Shown here: piece after piece, positions 15,168 to 24,400 of the stretch
Layout: every line of letters begins with the position of its first letter
Numbering within the stretch: position 1 is the stretch's first letter
Origin: Candidatus Omnitrophota bacterium
GTDB lineage: Bacteria > Omnitrophota > Gorgyraeia > Gygaellales > Profunditerraquicolaceae
Direction: 5' to 3'
Assembly (NCBI GenBank): GCA_022710715.1
Contig: JAKLGJ010000001.1
Location: 1 to 42,040 of the forward strand
Length of the DNA: 42,040 bases
Notes under the pieces: model-generated
What the model saw: only the letters and a program-made list of their open reading frames with translations
What the model was told of the DNA's origin: nothing
The model's database searches: none
Translations under genes and position numbers: made by a program

Positions 15168-17180
15168 ATGTCCGATCCCAACATTCCATCCACTCCTGGA
15201 AAATTCATCCTTAATCTCGTTATTTCCATCCGGCACGTGGCCATCTATCCGCTCAAGCATCCCATTGTCACCAATTCCATCAAGAATCTGATCGCCAACC
15301 TCGCGGAGCTGCTCGCCACCCGCGAAACGCTCAATATCGGCCTGTCTCCCGATAATAAGATCATGGCTAACGGGGAATCCATCGCCGACAGGAATGTCGG
15401 CGATTTGAACGATTTTGTCACTTATTTCAAGAAGATCAACGTGGAAGACCTGCAGTTTGCGACCGGGATCACTCCGGAAGAGGTAACCGAGTTCATCAAA
15501 CTTTTTCAACTTGATCCCGCTGAAATCAAAAAGGCGCAAGACATCAATCTGCTTTTCAAGGAGCACGGGATCACCCACATCAAAGCCAAGCAGTTTTCCT
15601 ATATCAAGGTGGAGAAGGGGCAGGAGACTCTGGTTGCGGCGGCCGACATTTCCCAGGTGGAAGCGCTAAAAGCCAAAGTCAAGGATTATTGCGATAAAAA
15701 GGTCGCCGTGCCTGAAGATATCCGGGCGATCGAGATGGAGATGTTCAATGCCATCGGAGCGGAGTTCAAAGAAAAGAAAAAGCTCGGCGCGTCCTTGAAG
15801 AACCTGTTCAAGAAATTCGTTATGCAGGTCCCGGAACAGGGAGAAGAGACGATATCCCGGCTGAAACAGGCGTTGATCGACTATGGATGCCCTCCGGAAG
15901 AAGTCGATGCTTTGATCTCCAAGATCCGCGAAGAGATCGCCCGGGGACCGGTAAAACGTCCGCGGGGAGGCGGCGGGGCCGGCGGCGGAGTTTCCGATGA
16001 GGAATTCGAGAATTTACGCAAAGCCCATCAGGAGCTGCAGAGTAAGTTCGAGCGGATGCAGCAGGATCTGCAGGTCAAATCCGCGGAAGTGGCGCAGCTG
16101 GAGAAGCAGAACAAGCGCGTGCATGACGAAAAGCAGCGTATCGACAATATCATACACCATATGGCGGAAGGCATGGTGGTGGTTGATTCCGACGGTAAGA
16201 TCCTCCTGGTCAATCCTACGGCGGAATCGCTTCTGGGCATTACCAAAGCCGACATCGGTAAGCAGCTCAAGGATGTGGTCAAGGACGAGCATCTGCTGAC
16301 GCTGACCAAACAGATAGCCCCGACGCAGGAGGCGGTTGTCGAAAAAGAGGTTGAATTCCTAAGCGCGGACGAATCCACCAAGAAGGTTGTGCGCACCAGT
16401 TCCGCGGTGGTGGAAGACCATAACGGCAATACCGTGGGTATGGTGACCATGCTTAACGATATCACCCACCAGAAGGAAGTCGAAAAGATCAAGACCGATT
16501 TTCTTTCTACCGTATCGCATGAATTGCGCACGCCGCTGGTGGCGGTGGAGAAATCGATCTCGCTTATACTCGGCAAGAGCGCCGGAGAAATCAGCCCCAA
16601 TCAGGAGCAGTTCCTTTCCATCGCCGAGCGCAACCTGAAGCGTTTGAGCCTTTTGATCAACGACCTGCTGGATCTTTCCAAGCTGGAAGCCAGGAAGATG
16701 GAATTGCGTAAAGAGGCGGTCGGCATCGAGCAGGTGATCGGCGACACCATCGACGGTCTGACGAACTGGGCGCAAACAAAAAACATTACCCTGGAGAAGC
16801 GGTGTCAGCCCGCTTTGCCGCCGGTGCTGATCGATCCCAACCGGATGGCGCAGGTGCTGACTAACTTGCTGGGTAATGCCATTAAATTCACTCCGCCTCA
16901 AGGGAGGATCACCGTGGAAGCGGCGCTCTCGACCGAAGGGCAGGGGATGCGGGTTACCGTCAGCGATACCGGCCCCGGGATAGCTCAAGAGGACCTGACC
17001 AGGGTATTCGAGAAGTTTTATCAGACCAAGGAACGGACGGTTACGGATATCACCGGCACCGGCATCGGTCTGGCGATCGTCAAGGAGATTGTCGAATTGC
17101 ACGGCGGCACTGTCTGGGTAGAGAGCGAAAAGGGCCGCGGGGCACGGTTTATTTTTACGGTTCCCATTACAGCGACTTAG
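15168..17180 (+). CDS. Soluble PAS-domain sensor histidine kinase with an uncommon N-terminal region
   Basis: A 670-residue kinase without membrane helices, so it probably senses a cytoplasmic signal. Residues 1-270 form a region I cannot assign, beginning with a HVAIYPLKHP motif that I have seen ahead of signalling domains, then a Gly-rich linker and a short coiled coil (about 280-325). A PAS domain spans about 326-440. The phosphorylation site is H451 in SHELRTPL, and the ATPase domain has DTGPGI (600-605) and GTGIGL (628-633 region). The next gene is a receiver-only protein 11 nt downstream, a likely partner. An inverted repeat separates it from the cytochrome gene. Confidence 0.9.
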   Translation: MSDPNIPSTPGKFILNLVISIRHVAIYPLKHPIVTNSIKNLIANLAELLATRETLNIGLSPDNKIMANGESIADRNVGDLNDFVTYFKKINVEDLQFATGITPEEVTEFIKLFQLDPAEIKKAQDINLLFKEHGITHIKAKQFSYIKVEKGQETLVAAADISQVEALKAKVKDYCDKKVAVPEDIRAIEMEMFNAIGAEFKEKKKLGASLKNLFKKFVMQVPEQGEETISRLKQALIDYGCPPEEVDALISKIREEIARGPVKRPRGGGGAGGGVSDEEFENLRKAHQELQSKFERMQQDLQVKSAEVAQLEKQNKRVHDEKQRIDNIIHHMAEGMVVVDSDGKILLVNPTAESLLGITKADIGKQLKDVVKDEHLLTLTKQIAPTQEAVVEKEVEFLSADESTKKVVRTSSAVVEDHNGNTVGMVTMLNDITHQKEVEKIKTDFLSTVSHELRTPLVAVEKSISLILGKSAGEISPNQEQFLSIAERNLKRLSLLINDLLDLSKLEARKMELRKEAVGIEQVIGDTIDGLTNWAQTKNITLEKRCQPALPPVLIDPNRMAQVLTNLLGNAIKFTPPQGRITVEAALSTEGQGMRVTVSDTGPGIAQEDLTRVFEKFYQTKERTVTDITGTGIGLAIVKEIVELHGGTVWVESEKGRGARFIFTVPITAT

Positions 17181-17191
17181 CAGGAGGACTA

Positions 17192-17581
17192 ATGGAAGAG
17201 AAGAAGAACAAGATTCTTTTGGTTGATGATGAGAAGGATTTCCGCGATCTGATGACGTTCTGGCTGCAGTCGCGCGGCTACCTTGTGGTTACCGCTTCCA
17301 ACGGCGCGCGCGCGGTCGAGATGGCCCAGGCGGAGAATCCGGATATCATTTTCATGGACCTGAATATGCCGGTTATGGATGGAACGGACGCGTTGAAGAA
17401 GATCCGCGAGTTCAATAAGGACGTCCCGGTGATCATTATCAGCGCTTTCGTTGACGACCGCAGGGCCAAAGAAGCGATGCGCACCGGCATTTCCGGCGTT
17501 TTCTATAAAGGTAAGGATTTTCAGGAAGGACTGGCTTTGCTCGAGGCTGCTTTGAAGACCCACAAGCAGCTTAAAAAGTAG
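17192..17581 (+). CDS. Single-domain response regulator, probable partner of the adjacent kinase
   Basis: A 129-residue receiver domain. D12/D13 form the acidic pocket, D56 (FMDLNMP) is the phosphate acceptor, and the ISAF and FYKGKDF segments supply the switch serine and the conserved lysine. No output domain is attached. A very good ribosome-binding site (AGGAGG) lies in the 11-nt gap after the kinase gene. Its gene is the last before the promoter region of the secretin cluster, so this pair might control that cluster, but a receiver without a DNA-binding domain would need an intermediary. Confidence 0.88.
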   Translation: MEEKKNKILLVDDEKDFRDLMTFWLQSRGYLVVTASNGARAVEMAQAENPDIIFMDLNMPVMDGTDALKKIREFNKDVPVIIISAFVDDRRAKEAMRTGISGVFYKGKDFQEGLALLEAALKTHKQLKK

Positions 17582-17636
17582 CGTCCGACCCGTTCCCCGC
17601 CCGCAGCTCCCCACCCTAAAAAAGTCAAGATTTTGG

Positions 17637-17665
17637 TTGACAAAACGGTAATTATCTTATATCGT
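17637..17665 (+). promoter_or_regulatory. Probable promoter of the secretin/coiled-coil cluster
   Basis: A perfect TTGACA (17637-17642) is followed 17 bases later by TATCGT (17660-17665), a weak -10. TATAGT at 17665-17670 is a better -10 match but is spaced 22 bases away. A good -35 with a poor or mis-spaced -10 is the classic layout of promoters activated by DNA distortion by MerR-type proteins, and a MerR-like protein is encoded immediately downstream. Confidence 0.5.
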
Positions 17666-17666
17666 A

Positions 17667-17681
17667 TAGTTATTGTAACTA
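17667..17681 (+). promoter_or_regulatory. Palindromic operator candidate 1
   Basis: TAGTTA, spacer TTG, TAACTA: a perfect 6-bp inverted repeat overlapping or just after the -10 region. It is the best operator candidate for a regulator of the cluster, possibly the MerR-like protein encoded 70 nt downstream. Confidence 0.4.
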
Positions 17682-17713
17682 CCATAATTCTGACACATCC
17701 GAGAATGTTGAAA

Positions 17714-17727
17714 AGTATCGCAATACT
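17714..17727 (+). promoter_or_regulatory. Palindromic operator candidate 2
   Basis: AGTAT, spacer CGCA, ATACT: a perfect 5-bp inverted repeat 24 nt before the start codon of the MerR-like gene. Its short arms could arise by chance. Confidence 0.25.
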
Positions 17728-17751
17728 CGCGGTCGCATAAGGAAAAGGTCG

Positions 17752-17982
17752 ATGAAGGAAAATGATCTGATTTCCGCAAAGGAAATCACCGAGAAATATC
17801 ACATAACCTATCAGACGGTCAATCATTATACCAATCTGGGGCTGTTGCCGCTCGTATACAAGAAGGGCAATGTCCGTTTCTATGACGGCGCAGAGGTTAA
17901 GCAGCGGCTGGGTAAGATCATGCAGCTGGCCAGCGAAGGGTATACATTGCATCTGATACGGAAACAACTTCTGGGAGTGTAA
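17752..17982 (+). CDS. MerR-like mini-protein A (helix-turn-helix only)
   Basis: A 76-residue protein consisting of only a winged-helix DNA-binding domain of the MerR/excisionase type: ISAKEITEKYHITYQTVNHYTNLGLLP (helix-turn-helix), KKGNVRFYD (wing), and a closing helix EGYTLHLIRKQL. There is no effector or dimerisation helix. It is about half identical (38 of 75 aligned positions by hand) to a second mini-protein at 25378, and both stand at the head of a secretin gene set. It lies behind a promoter with spaced palindromes and starts two bases before the SurA-like gene, so autoregulation is plausible. Confidence 0.8.
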   Translation: MKENDLISAKEITEKYHITYQTVNHYTNLGLLPLVYKKGNVRFYDGAEVKQRLGKIMQLASEGYTLHLIRKQLLGV

Positions 17983-17984
17983 GC

Positions 17985-19019
17985 ATGAAGGCTCTACGCA
18001 TAGGGATTGCTGTGGGGGTCATGATAGCTGCGGCAGCGGCGTTGCGTTGCGGGATATGCTCGGATGCGCCCGAACCGGATTATATAGGAGAGTTCTCCGG
18101 ATGGGGGGTAAAGGTCCCCACGTCGAATTACGCTTTTATCCGTTCGGCGATCGTTCTGTTCGGCACCCGCTGGGGAGAGGCGGCGCAGACTGAAGCCGAC
18201 CTGGACAAACAGGTCTGGGATCAGCTGGTGCTTTCTTTCGAGGCGTATAAGCGCAATATCCAGATTACCGATCAGCAGGTGGATGATGAGATCGAGAAGA
18301 TGCTCAAGGCCGAGAAAGTGACTTTTGACTGGAAAAAAGAACCCGAAGCTTTTACGCAATGGGTGAAGGAAAAGACGAATGAGCCGGTAGATCTGTTCCG
18401 GAATCAGCTCAAACATCTCCTGCAATTGGAAGGTTTGCGCGCCCAGGTACTGGAGACGTTCAAGCCCACGGTAAGTGAAGAAGAGGCATACAATGAGTTC
18501 GTGAATGAGTATAACACCATAGATCTGGAGTTGTTGCAGTTTGATCAGCTCAAAGACGCCGAAGCGTTTTATAAAAAAGCCAGGACCGCCGAGATATGGG
18601 ATAAGATGGTGGCGGAGGAAATCAAGAAGGACCCCAAATTCGCCAAGCATCCCGGGTTCGTTTCGTTCGAATTCCTGATCAATATGTGGAAAGTGCCCAA
18701 AGCGGACCTGTATAAGATGCTGACAATGGCGGATAACGCCCTTTATCCGCCTGCGCCGGTCTATAAAGGATACGGCATTTTCAAGATACTGAAAAAACGC
18801 ATCGCCACGAAAGAGGAATTCCCGAAGGTGCGCGATTCCTATTTCAAGCAGGTGGAGATGATCAAGAAGTACGATTCCCTGAATGAGTGGGTGAAGAAGC
18901 TCAAAGAGGAAGCGAAAATAACGGCGTATCCCAGAAGCCAAACGCAGTCCCAGGCGCAGCCCGGCGCGCAGCCGGCCGCAGCGCAGACTGCCGCTGACGG
19001 GAATAAGACAGGCGGTTAG
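17985..19019 (+). CDS. Exported SurA N-domain-like protein without a PPIase domain
   Basis: A 344-residue protein with an N-terminal hydrophobic segment (about 5-22) acting as signal peptide or anchor. The helical body (VWDQLVLSFEAYKRNIQITDQQVDDEIEKML, given here as the span about 73-103) resembles the SurA-type chaperone domain found in periplasmic peptidyl-prolyl isomerases. I see no parvulin catalytic domain in the region that follows, so it is probably a chaperone or scaffold. The C-terminal ~35 residues are Gln/Ala/Pro-rich and look disordered. A Cys pair (RCGIC) near the end of the signal segment does not form a good lipobox. It is encoded just ahead of the GspC-like and secretin genes and could help secretin assembly. 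Confidence 0.65.
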   Translation: MKALRIGIAVGVMIAAAAALRCGICSDAPEPDYIGEFSGWGVKVPTSNYAFIRSAIVLFGTRWGEAAQTEADLDKQVWDQLVLSFEAYKRNIQITDQQVDDEIEKMLKAEKVTFDWKKEPEAFTQWVKEKTNEPVDLFRNQLKHLLQLEGLRAQVLETFKPTVSEEEAYNEFVNEYNTIDLELLQFDQLKDAEAFYKKARTAEIWDKMVAEEIKKDPKFAKHPGFVSFEFLINMWKVPKADLYKMLTMADNALYPPAPVYKGYGIFKILKKRIATKEEFPKVRDSYFKQVEMIKKYDSLNEWVKKLKEEAKITAYPRSQTQSQAQPGAQPAAAQTAADGNKTGG

Positions 19020-19025
19020 CAGGTT

Positions 19026-19640
19026 ATGGCAGATCCGGCTCCCAAGACGGTCAGTCCGCAGGACGCAGCAGCTGCAAAGACGGCAGCAGCCGCGCGCCCG
19101 GCATCGCCGGCTGACGGGTTGTTTAAACCGCTCCTGCAGTTGTTTTCCGGCGGCGCGGCGCAGCTGGATGTGCATTTTATCAACATATTCCTGCTGGGAG
19201 TTATCTGCCTGCTGGTCGTGTACGGGGGGATCTCGGCTTTTATTTCTTTCAAAGGATTGCGCGCTATAGCGGTCAAGCAGTATTCCGCCGCGGCGATGGC
19301 CCAGACTATCCAGGAATTCAAAGGTGTCGCGCCTCTGCCCCCGGCGTCTTTCTACCAGAAGAAGATCGCGCAACGCAATATATTCAAACGGGGGGCGAAA
19401 CCCGGCGACGATAAGATGACCGAAGCAGGGCCGTCTTCCAAGACCGCCGAGATGCTCAAGAACCTGCGTTTGGTAGGGATCTCCTGGTCGGATAATCCCG
19501 ACATCATGATCGAAGACGTCAAACTGGCCAAGACTTTTTTCGTTAAAAAGGGCCAGATGGTCGGGGAGTTCAAGGTCGAGAACGTATTCAAAGACAAAGT
19601 CATCCTGCGCTATAACAAAGAAACGGTAGAATTGAAATGA
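19026..19640 (+). CDS. GspC-like inner-membrane secretin partner
   Basis: A 204-residue bitopic protein. A low-complexity Ala/Pro cytoplasmic part (1-45) precedes one membrane helix (about 52-74), a periplasmic linker containing YQKKIAQRNIFKRG, and a C-terminal domain that matches the homology region of GspC/PilP: LRLVGISW, IEDVKLAKTFFVKKGQMVG, VENVFKDKVILRY and VELK. GspC proteins join the inner-membrane machinery to the N0 domain of the secretin. That fits the gene overlap (ATGA) with the secretin downstream. No PDZ domain or coiled coil follows the homology region. Confidence 0.75.
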   Translation: MADPAPKTVSPQDAAAAKTAAAARPASPADGLFKPLLQLFSGGAAQLDVHFINIFLLGVICLLVVYGGISAFISFKGLRAIAVKQYSAAAMAQTIQEFKGVAPLPPASFYQKKIAQRNIFKRGAKPGDDKMTEAGPSSKTAEMLKNLRLVGISWSDNPDIMIEDVKLAKTFFVKKGQMVGEFKVENVFKDKVILRYNKETVELK

Positions 19641-21466
19641 AGCGTACTGTAGGCATCAGACTGCTGGCGTGTTTACTTATCCTGGCGCACGGGGCGAGTT
19701 TCAGTTTCGCCGAAGTCCCGGGACAGGCCGTTGTCCAGTCTGACGCCAAATCCACCCAGCTGGCCCAGGCGCCGTTCGTCCCCGAAACTATGCCGGTATC
19801 GGTACAGTCTCCGGTGGGCATGGAAGGGCGCATTTCGCTGGATCTGCGCAACATCGACGTGGTTGACGCGCTTAAATACCTGACCATGAAGGCTGGCATC
19901 AACATCATCACTACCAAGGGCGTACAGGGGCGCGTAACGCTGATGGTCACCGACGCCGCCATACAGGACGTTTTCGACATCATGCTGCGCAGCAACAATC
20001 TCGCCTATGACAAGAAAACGGATATCTATAATGTGATGACGCAGGAAGAATACCGGCTTCTTTACGGCCGGAATTTTTCAGACGTCCGGCAGGTCAAAGT
20101 ATTCTATCTGCAATATGCCATTCCCGAACAGGCGTTCAGTATGCTGGATATGCTCAAAAGTGAGATCGGCAGGGTGATGGTCGATCCGGAATCGGGCAAT
20201 ATCCTGGCCATCGATTCTCCCGCGCGCCTGAATATGATGGAGCAGGCTTTGAAGGAGTTTGAAGAGAAGAACGTGGTCAAAGTGATCAAGCTCAATTATG
20301 CCAAGGCCAAGGATATAGAGGAAACGTTGAAGACGCAGCTGGACCTGAAAAAACTGGGGATGATCAAGGCCGATGAGAAAGGCAACCAGCTGGTCATACA
20401 GACCTTGCCCGAACGCATGACCCAGATCGAACAGTTGATCACCAGCCTCGACCAGAAGACCAAAGAGATCATTATCGACGTGAATATCGTCAAGGTGAAG
20501 CTGACCGACGATCTGGATACGGGAGTGCAGTGGGAGGGGTTGTTCGAGCTGGCGACCAAGAGAGGGCTTACGTATCTTGGCTCGACGCCGTTCGCCTCCG
20601 TACAGGCGGCCAATGATGCCTGGCGTTCGCGTAACGCCGCCTGGGAAGCGGTGGGCAATGTCGGCTCGTATCCTTTCTCCGGGACCAGCACCAATTATTC
20701 TTCCGGGACCAGGAGTATCGGGAGCAGCGAAATGCACCTGGGGCTGGTGGGTAACCAGGATGTCGATTTCATCCTTAAATTCCTCCAGACGTTGACCAAT
20801 ACCAAGATCATGTCCAATCCCAAGATCACGGTGACCAATAACCAGGAAGCAAAGATCCATGTCGGCCAGAAGGAAGCGTATGTGACTACCACCACTACCA
20901 CCGGCCAGACCACCAATACCGTTGCCGAGCAGGTTACGTTCGTCGACGTGGGTGTGATGTTGTCGGTAGTCCCGATCATCAATGACGACGGATTCATCAA
21001 TCTGAAGCTTAAAACCGAGATCAGCAGCGTTATCGATACGCTGATAACGCCTACCAATAACGAAATCCCCATCATCGATACTTCCCTGGCCGAAACCACG
21101 GTTCTGGTCAAGGAAGGCACGACCGTGGTGATCGGCGGGTTGCGTAAAGAACAGAAAACGTCGGTTTCGCGCCAGACCCCGATTTTAGGCAATATTCCTT
21201 TCCTGGGCAGGCTCTTCAGCGTCAAGGAAGATGTGAAGGAGAAAACGGAATTATTGATCATTCTCACGCCGAGGATCATCAGCGGCGATGTGTTCGTTTC
21301 CAGCGCTGCGGTAAAGAGCGTGGGCCAGGTGCAGCTGAAGTCTTCCAAGGGATATGACAAGCTGCCGAATAGGGAAACGCCGGATACCGGCGTGGAAGGG
21401 ATTTTCATACCTGACGCTGAAGTTAAGAAACTTGAGCTTAAAGGGCCACGGAAGGTTAATCAGTAA
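19637..21466 (+). CDS. Secretin A (GspD/PilQ superfamily outer-membrane channel)
   Basis: A 609-residue secretin with a signal peptide (about 1-25). The N0 domain (about 64-137) reads ISLDLRNIDVVDALKYL through NIYNV-type strands; N1-type ring domains follow (about 150-270), including VKVIKLNYAKAKDIEETL. The channel domain spans about 275-555, with the secretin signature near VIGGLRKEQ, PILGNIPFLGRLF and LLIILTPRI. A Thr-rich stretch (YVTTTTTTGQTTNT) lies where channel gates usually occur, and a Ser/Gly/Tyr-rich insert (about 310-365) is unusual. It is clearly paralogous to secretin B at 25606. No GspE/F/G-type gene is nearby. Confidence 0.93.
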   Translation: MKRTVGIRLLACLLILAHGASFSFAEVPGQAVVQSDAKSTQLAQAPFVPETMPVSVQSPVGMEGRISLDLRNIDVVDALKYLTMKAGINIITTKGVQGRVTLMVTDAAIQDVFDIMLRSNNLAYDKKTDIYNVMTQEEYRLLYGRNFSDVRQVKVFYLQYAIPEQAFSMLDMLKSEIGRVMVDPESGNILAIDSPARLNMMEQALKEFEEKNVVKVIKLNYAKAKDIEETLKTQLDLKKLGMIKADEKGNQLVIQTLPERMTQIEQLITSLDQKTKEIIIDVNIVKVKLTDDLDTGVQWEGLFELATKRGLTYLGSTPFASVQAANDAWRSRNAAWEAVGNVGSYPFSGTSTNYSSGTRSIGSSEMHLGLVGNQDVDFILKFLQTLTNTKIMSNPKITVTNNQEAKIHVGQKEAYVTTTTTTGQTTNTVAEQVTFVDVGVMLSVVPIINDDGFINLKLKTEISSVIDTLITPTNNEIPIIDTSLAETTVLVKEGTTVVIGGLRKEQKTSVSRQTPILGNIPFLGRLFSVKEDVKEKTELLIILTPRIISGDVFVSSAAVKSVGQVQLKSSKGYDKLPNRETPDTGVEGIFIPDAEVKKLELKGPRKVNQ

Positions 21467-21485
21467 ACACTGACGGGAGAAAATA

Positions 21486-24400
21486 ATGGTCAGACTAAAG
21501 AGAACTCTATTATTGTACAGTGTGTGTTGTGCTGCGGTGATGCTGTCCGGATCCGGCGCGGTGAGGGCGTATGCTCAAGCTGCCGAAGGAAGCGACCTGG
21601 CAAGAGTAAAACAGGAACTCGTTGCCGCAAAAGAATCGCTGTCGAATTATAAGAGTCTCTACGAGAAGAAAGAGCGGGAGATCAAGGAGCTTAACGGCAA
21701 GATCGGCAAGCTTCAGGGCACTTTCGACACGTATCAGGAATTGACCGACCGTTTGACCAGGGAGAAAGAAGCGTTGGGAGCGCAGCAGCAGGAACTGGCT
21801 CTCCAGCTCAAGCGCATGGAAGGCCAGAAGCTCGTCCTGGAAAAGCAGAATCAGATATTGAGTTCCTGTATTAAGGACAACGACTCCAAGTCCGCAGAGC
21901 TGGAGCAATTGCGTTCGCTGACCAAACAGGAAAAGAAAGATATGGCCGCACAGCTCAAGACCGTCGAGGGGCAGTTAACCGCGGCGATGCGCGATACGCA
22001 ACAGCTTTCCCAGAAGAATGTCGAATTGCAGGCCAAAGTGGGGTCGCTTACCGACCAGGTCGAGTCGTACCGCCGCAAGAGCGAAGCGCTGTCCAGGGAA
22101 AAAGACCAGATGGCCGGCGAACTCAAGGAAGTGAGTAAAGAGATCGGCGTTGTCCGCAGCCGGATCGCCGTGCTGGAGCAAGAGAACAAGGATCTTAAAC
22201 AGAACGCGCAGCAATGTAAGTCGCTGGAATCGCTGCCCCAGGAGGCGGCCAAGCTGCGCACCGAATCGGCGCGCCTTCAGGAAGAGAATAAACGCTTGCA
22301 GGAGATAGTCGCCAAAACCCGCAATTATGAACAGCTGCAGCAGGAAGCAGCGATCTTGCGTCAGGAAGCCAGCAAGCTGGAGCAGGATAACAAGACGCTC
22401 AAAGATGCCACGCTGAAAGTCAAGAATCAGGAGTCTCTGGAGAAAGAGCTGGATGTTCTGAAAAAGCGGGCGAAGCAGTTGGTCGAAGAGAACTCAAAAC
22501 TGCAGGCTGACGCATTGGACAAGGTCAAAGAGAATAAGGGCTTGCAGGACAGTTTTTCCTCCCTGCGCAAGCAAATGTCCGCGCTGGAAGTGGAAAATCA
22601 GCAATTGCAGGCGGTAGGAGCCAGAGCAAAAAAATCCGATGCTTTGCAGGGGGAAGTGGAAGCGTTACGCAAGCAGATCAGCCAGCTGGAAGAGGATAAC
22701 CGGAAACTCTCCCAGACAGCCGGCCAGTGTAAAAAACTCGAATTATTGCCGCAAGAAGTGGAACGTTTGCGCAAAGAGGTCAGCGACGCGCAGGCGCAGA
22801 ACAAACAGTTGAGCGCTGCTGCGGGCAAGGCTAAAGAATTCGATCAGGTCAAGCAAGAGTTGATCAGCCTGCAGGGAAAATTTTCCCAGCTGGAGAAGGA
22901 GCGCAACGATCTCTGGGAAGCGTATTCAGCCAAGTTCAAGAACCAGAAAGACCTTATCGACGAACTGGTGAGTTTGCGGACCAGGTTGAGCGAGAAGCAG
23001 GCGGAAGCCGGCAAAGCCCAGGACGCGCAGAAGATAGCGGACCAGCTTTTGCAGGTACAGCAGGAATTGACCCTGGTGCAGACCGAGAACCGGCAATTGC
23101 GGGATAAGACGGACAACTCCGCACAGCTGCAGGATGCGGTGCAGGAAATCGTCGCGTTGAAGAAGGAGCTCGAGGCAGCCAAACAATCCAACCAGCAGCT
23201 GGCCGGACAGAGCTCTGCGCCGGCAGAACTGCAGCGGGTTACCGCAGAGCTGGTTCTATTGAAGGAAAAAGCGGGTTTGCTCGAACGTGAGAACGCCGCT
23301 TTGCGGCAGAAGCCGTCCGCGGTCATCGAGACCGCCGGCGCGGCGAATGCGCAGGTGCAGCAGCTGCAAAGAAAGCTGGTTTCGTTGGAAGATGAAAATA
23401 AGCAGTTGCGCTCCGTAGCCGCCGGCGTGTCGACGCAACAAACGCTGCAGCAGGAGATCCAGCTTCTGAAAAAGGAAGTTGTTTCTCTCAAAGAAGAGAA
23501 TAAACAGCTGAAAGCCGACGCGGAAAGAGGCAACGCTGCGCAGCCGGAATTAGTCAAACAGATCGAACAGCTTAACCAGCGGCTGGCGCGCGTGGAGAAT
23601 GAACGTAACGCTTTACGCAACCAGATGGCTTTCAAACATAAGAATGACGGGTTCCGTGAGGGAGTTTCTCTGACCCAGACCCAGGAGATAGAAAAGCTGC
23701 GCGGACAGTTGCGCAGCCTGGAAGAAGATAACCGAAGATTGCAGCGGGTTTCGAGCGCCGCAACTGCCGGCGATCAGAAGCAGGTGCAGGAAGAATTGGG
23801 ACGCTTGCGCCAGGAATTGTCTGTGGTGACCCGGGAGAACCGTAAGCTGCGCGAAGTGACGCAGAGCGCGGTCAACCAGAAGGCGCTGCAGAGAGAGATC
23901 GAACAGTTGCGTCTTCGCGTGGAGAAGGCCGAGAGCGAGCGTAATCAATTGCGGACAGAAGCCCAGCAGATGAGAGTGCAGCTGGGGCAGAAACCGCCGG
24001 CACCGCCGGCGCCGCCCGCGCCGCCTGCCAGGGTGACCGCGGTGATCCCCGCGGATAACGGCGAAAAGGTCGCCCGGCTGCAGAAAGAGCTCAAGGATGC
24101 CCAGGATCTTTCCTATCAACTGGTGCAGGAAAAGGCCGGCCTGCAGAGCAGGGAAAAAGAACTTGCCGCGCAGTTGAAGGCCGTGCAGGATCAGAAAACA
24201 GCCGGAGACGCCCAGATTCAGGAATTGAACAAGAAGAAGGAATCGCTGCAGACCGAATTTACCAAATTATCCGAACAGCTGGCGCGGGCAATGGTGCAGG
24301 TTGCAGACGCGGCCAAGACCGGGCAGGATATGACCGCCCAGGTGCAATCTTTGAAAGCGGAATTGACCGTGGTCCGGGAAAAGATAGCGCTGGCCGAAAA

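Noticed and set aside
17985-21466. A complete type II secretion operon
   Set aside because: Only GspC-like and secretin components are present. No GspE ATPase, GspF platform, pseudopilin or prepilin peptidase gene lies in the window.
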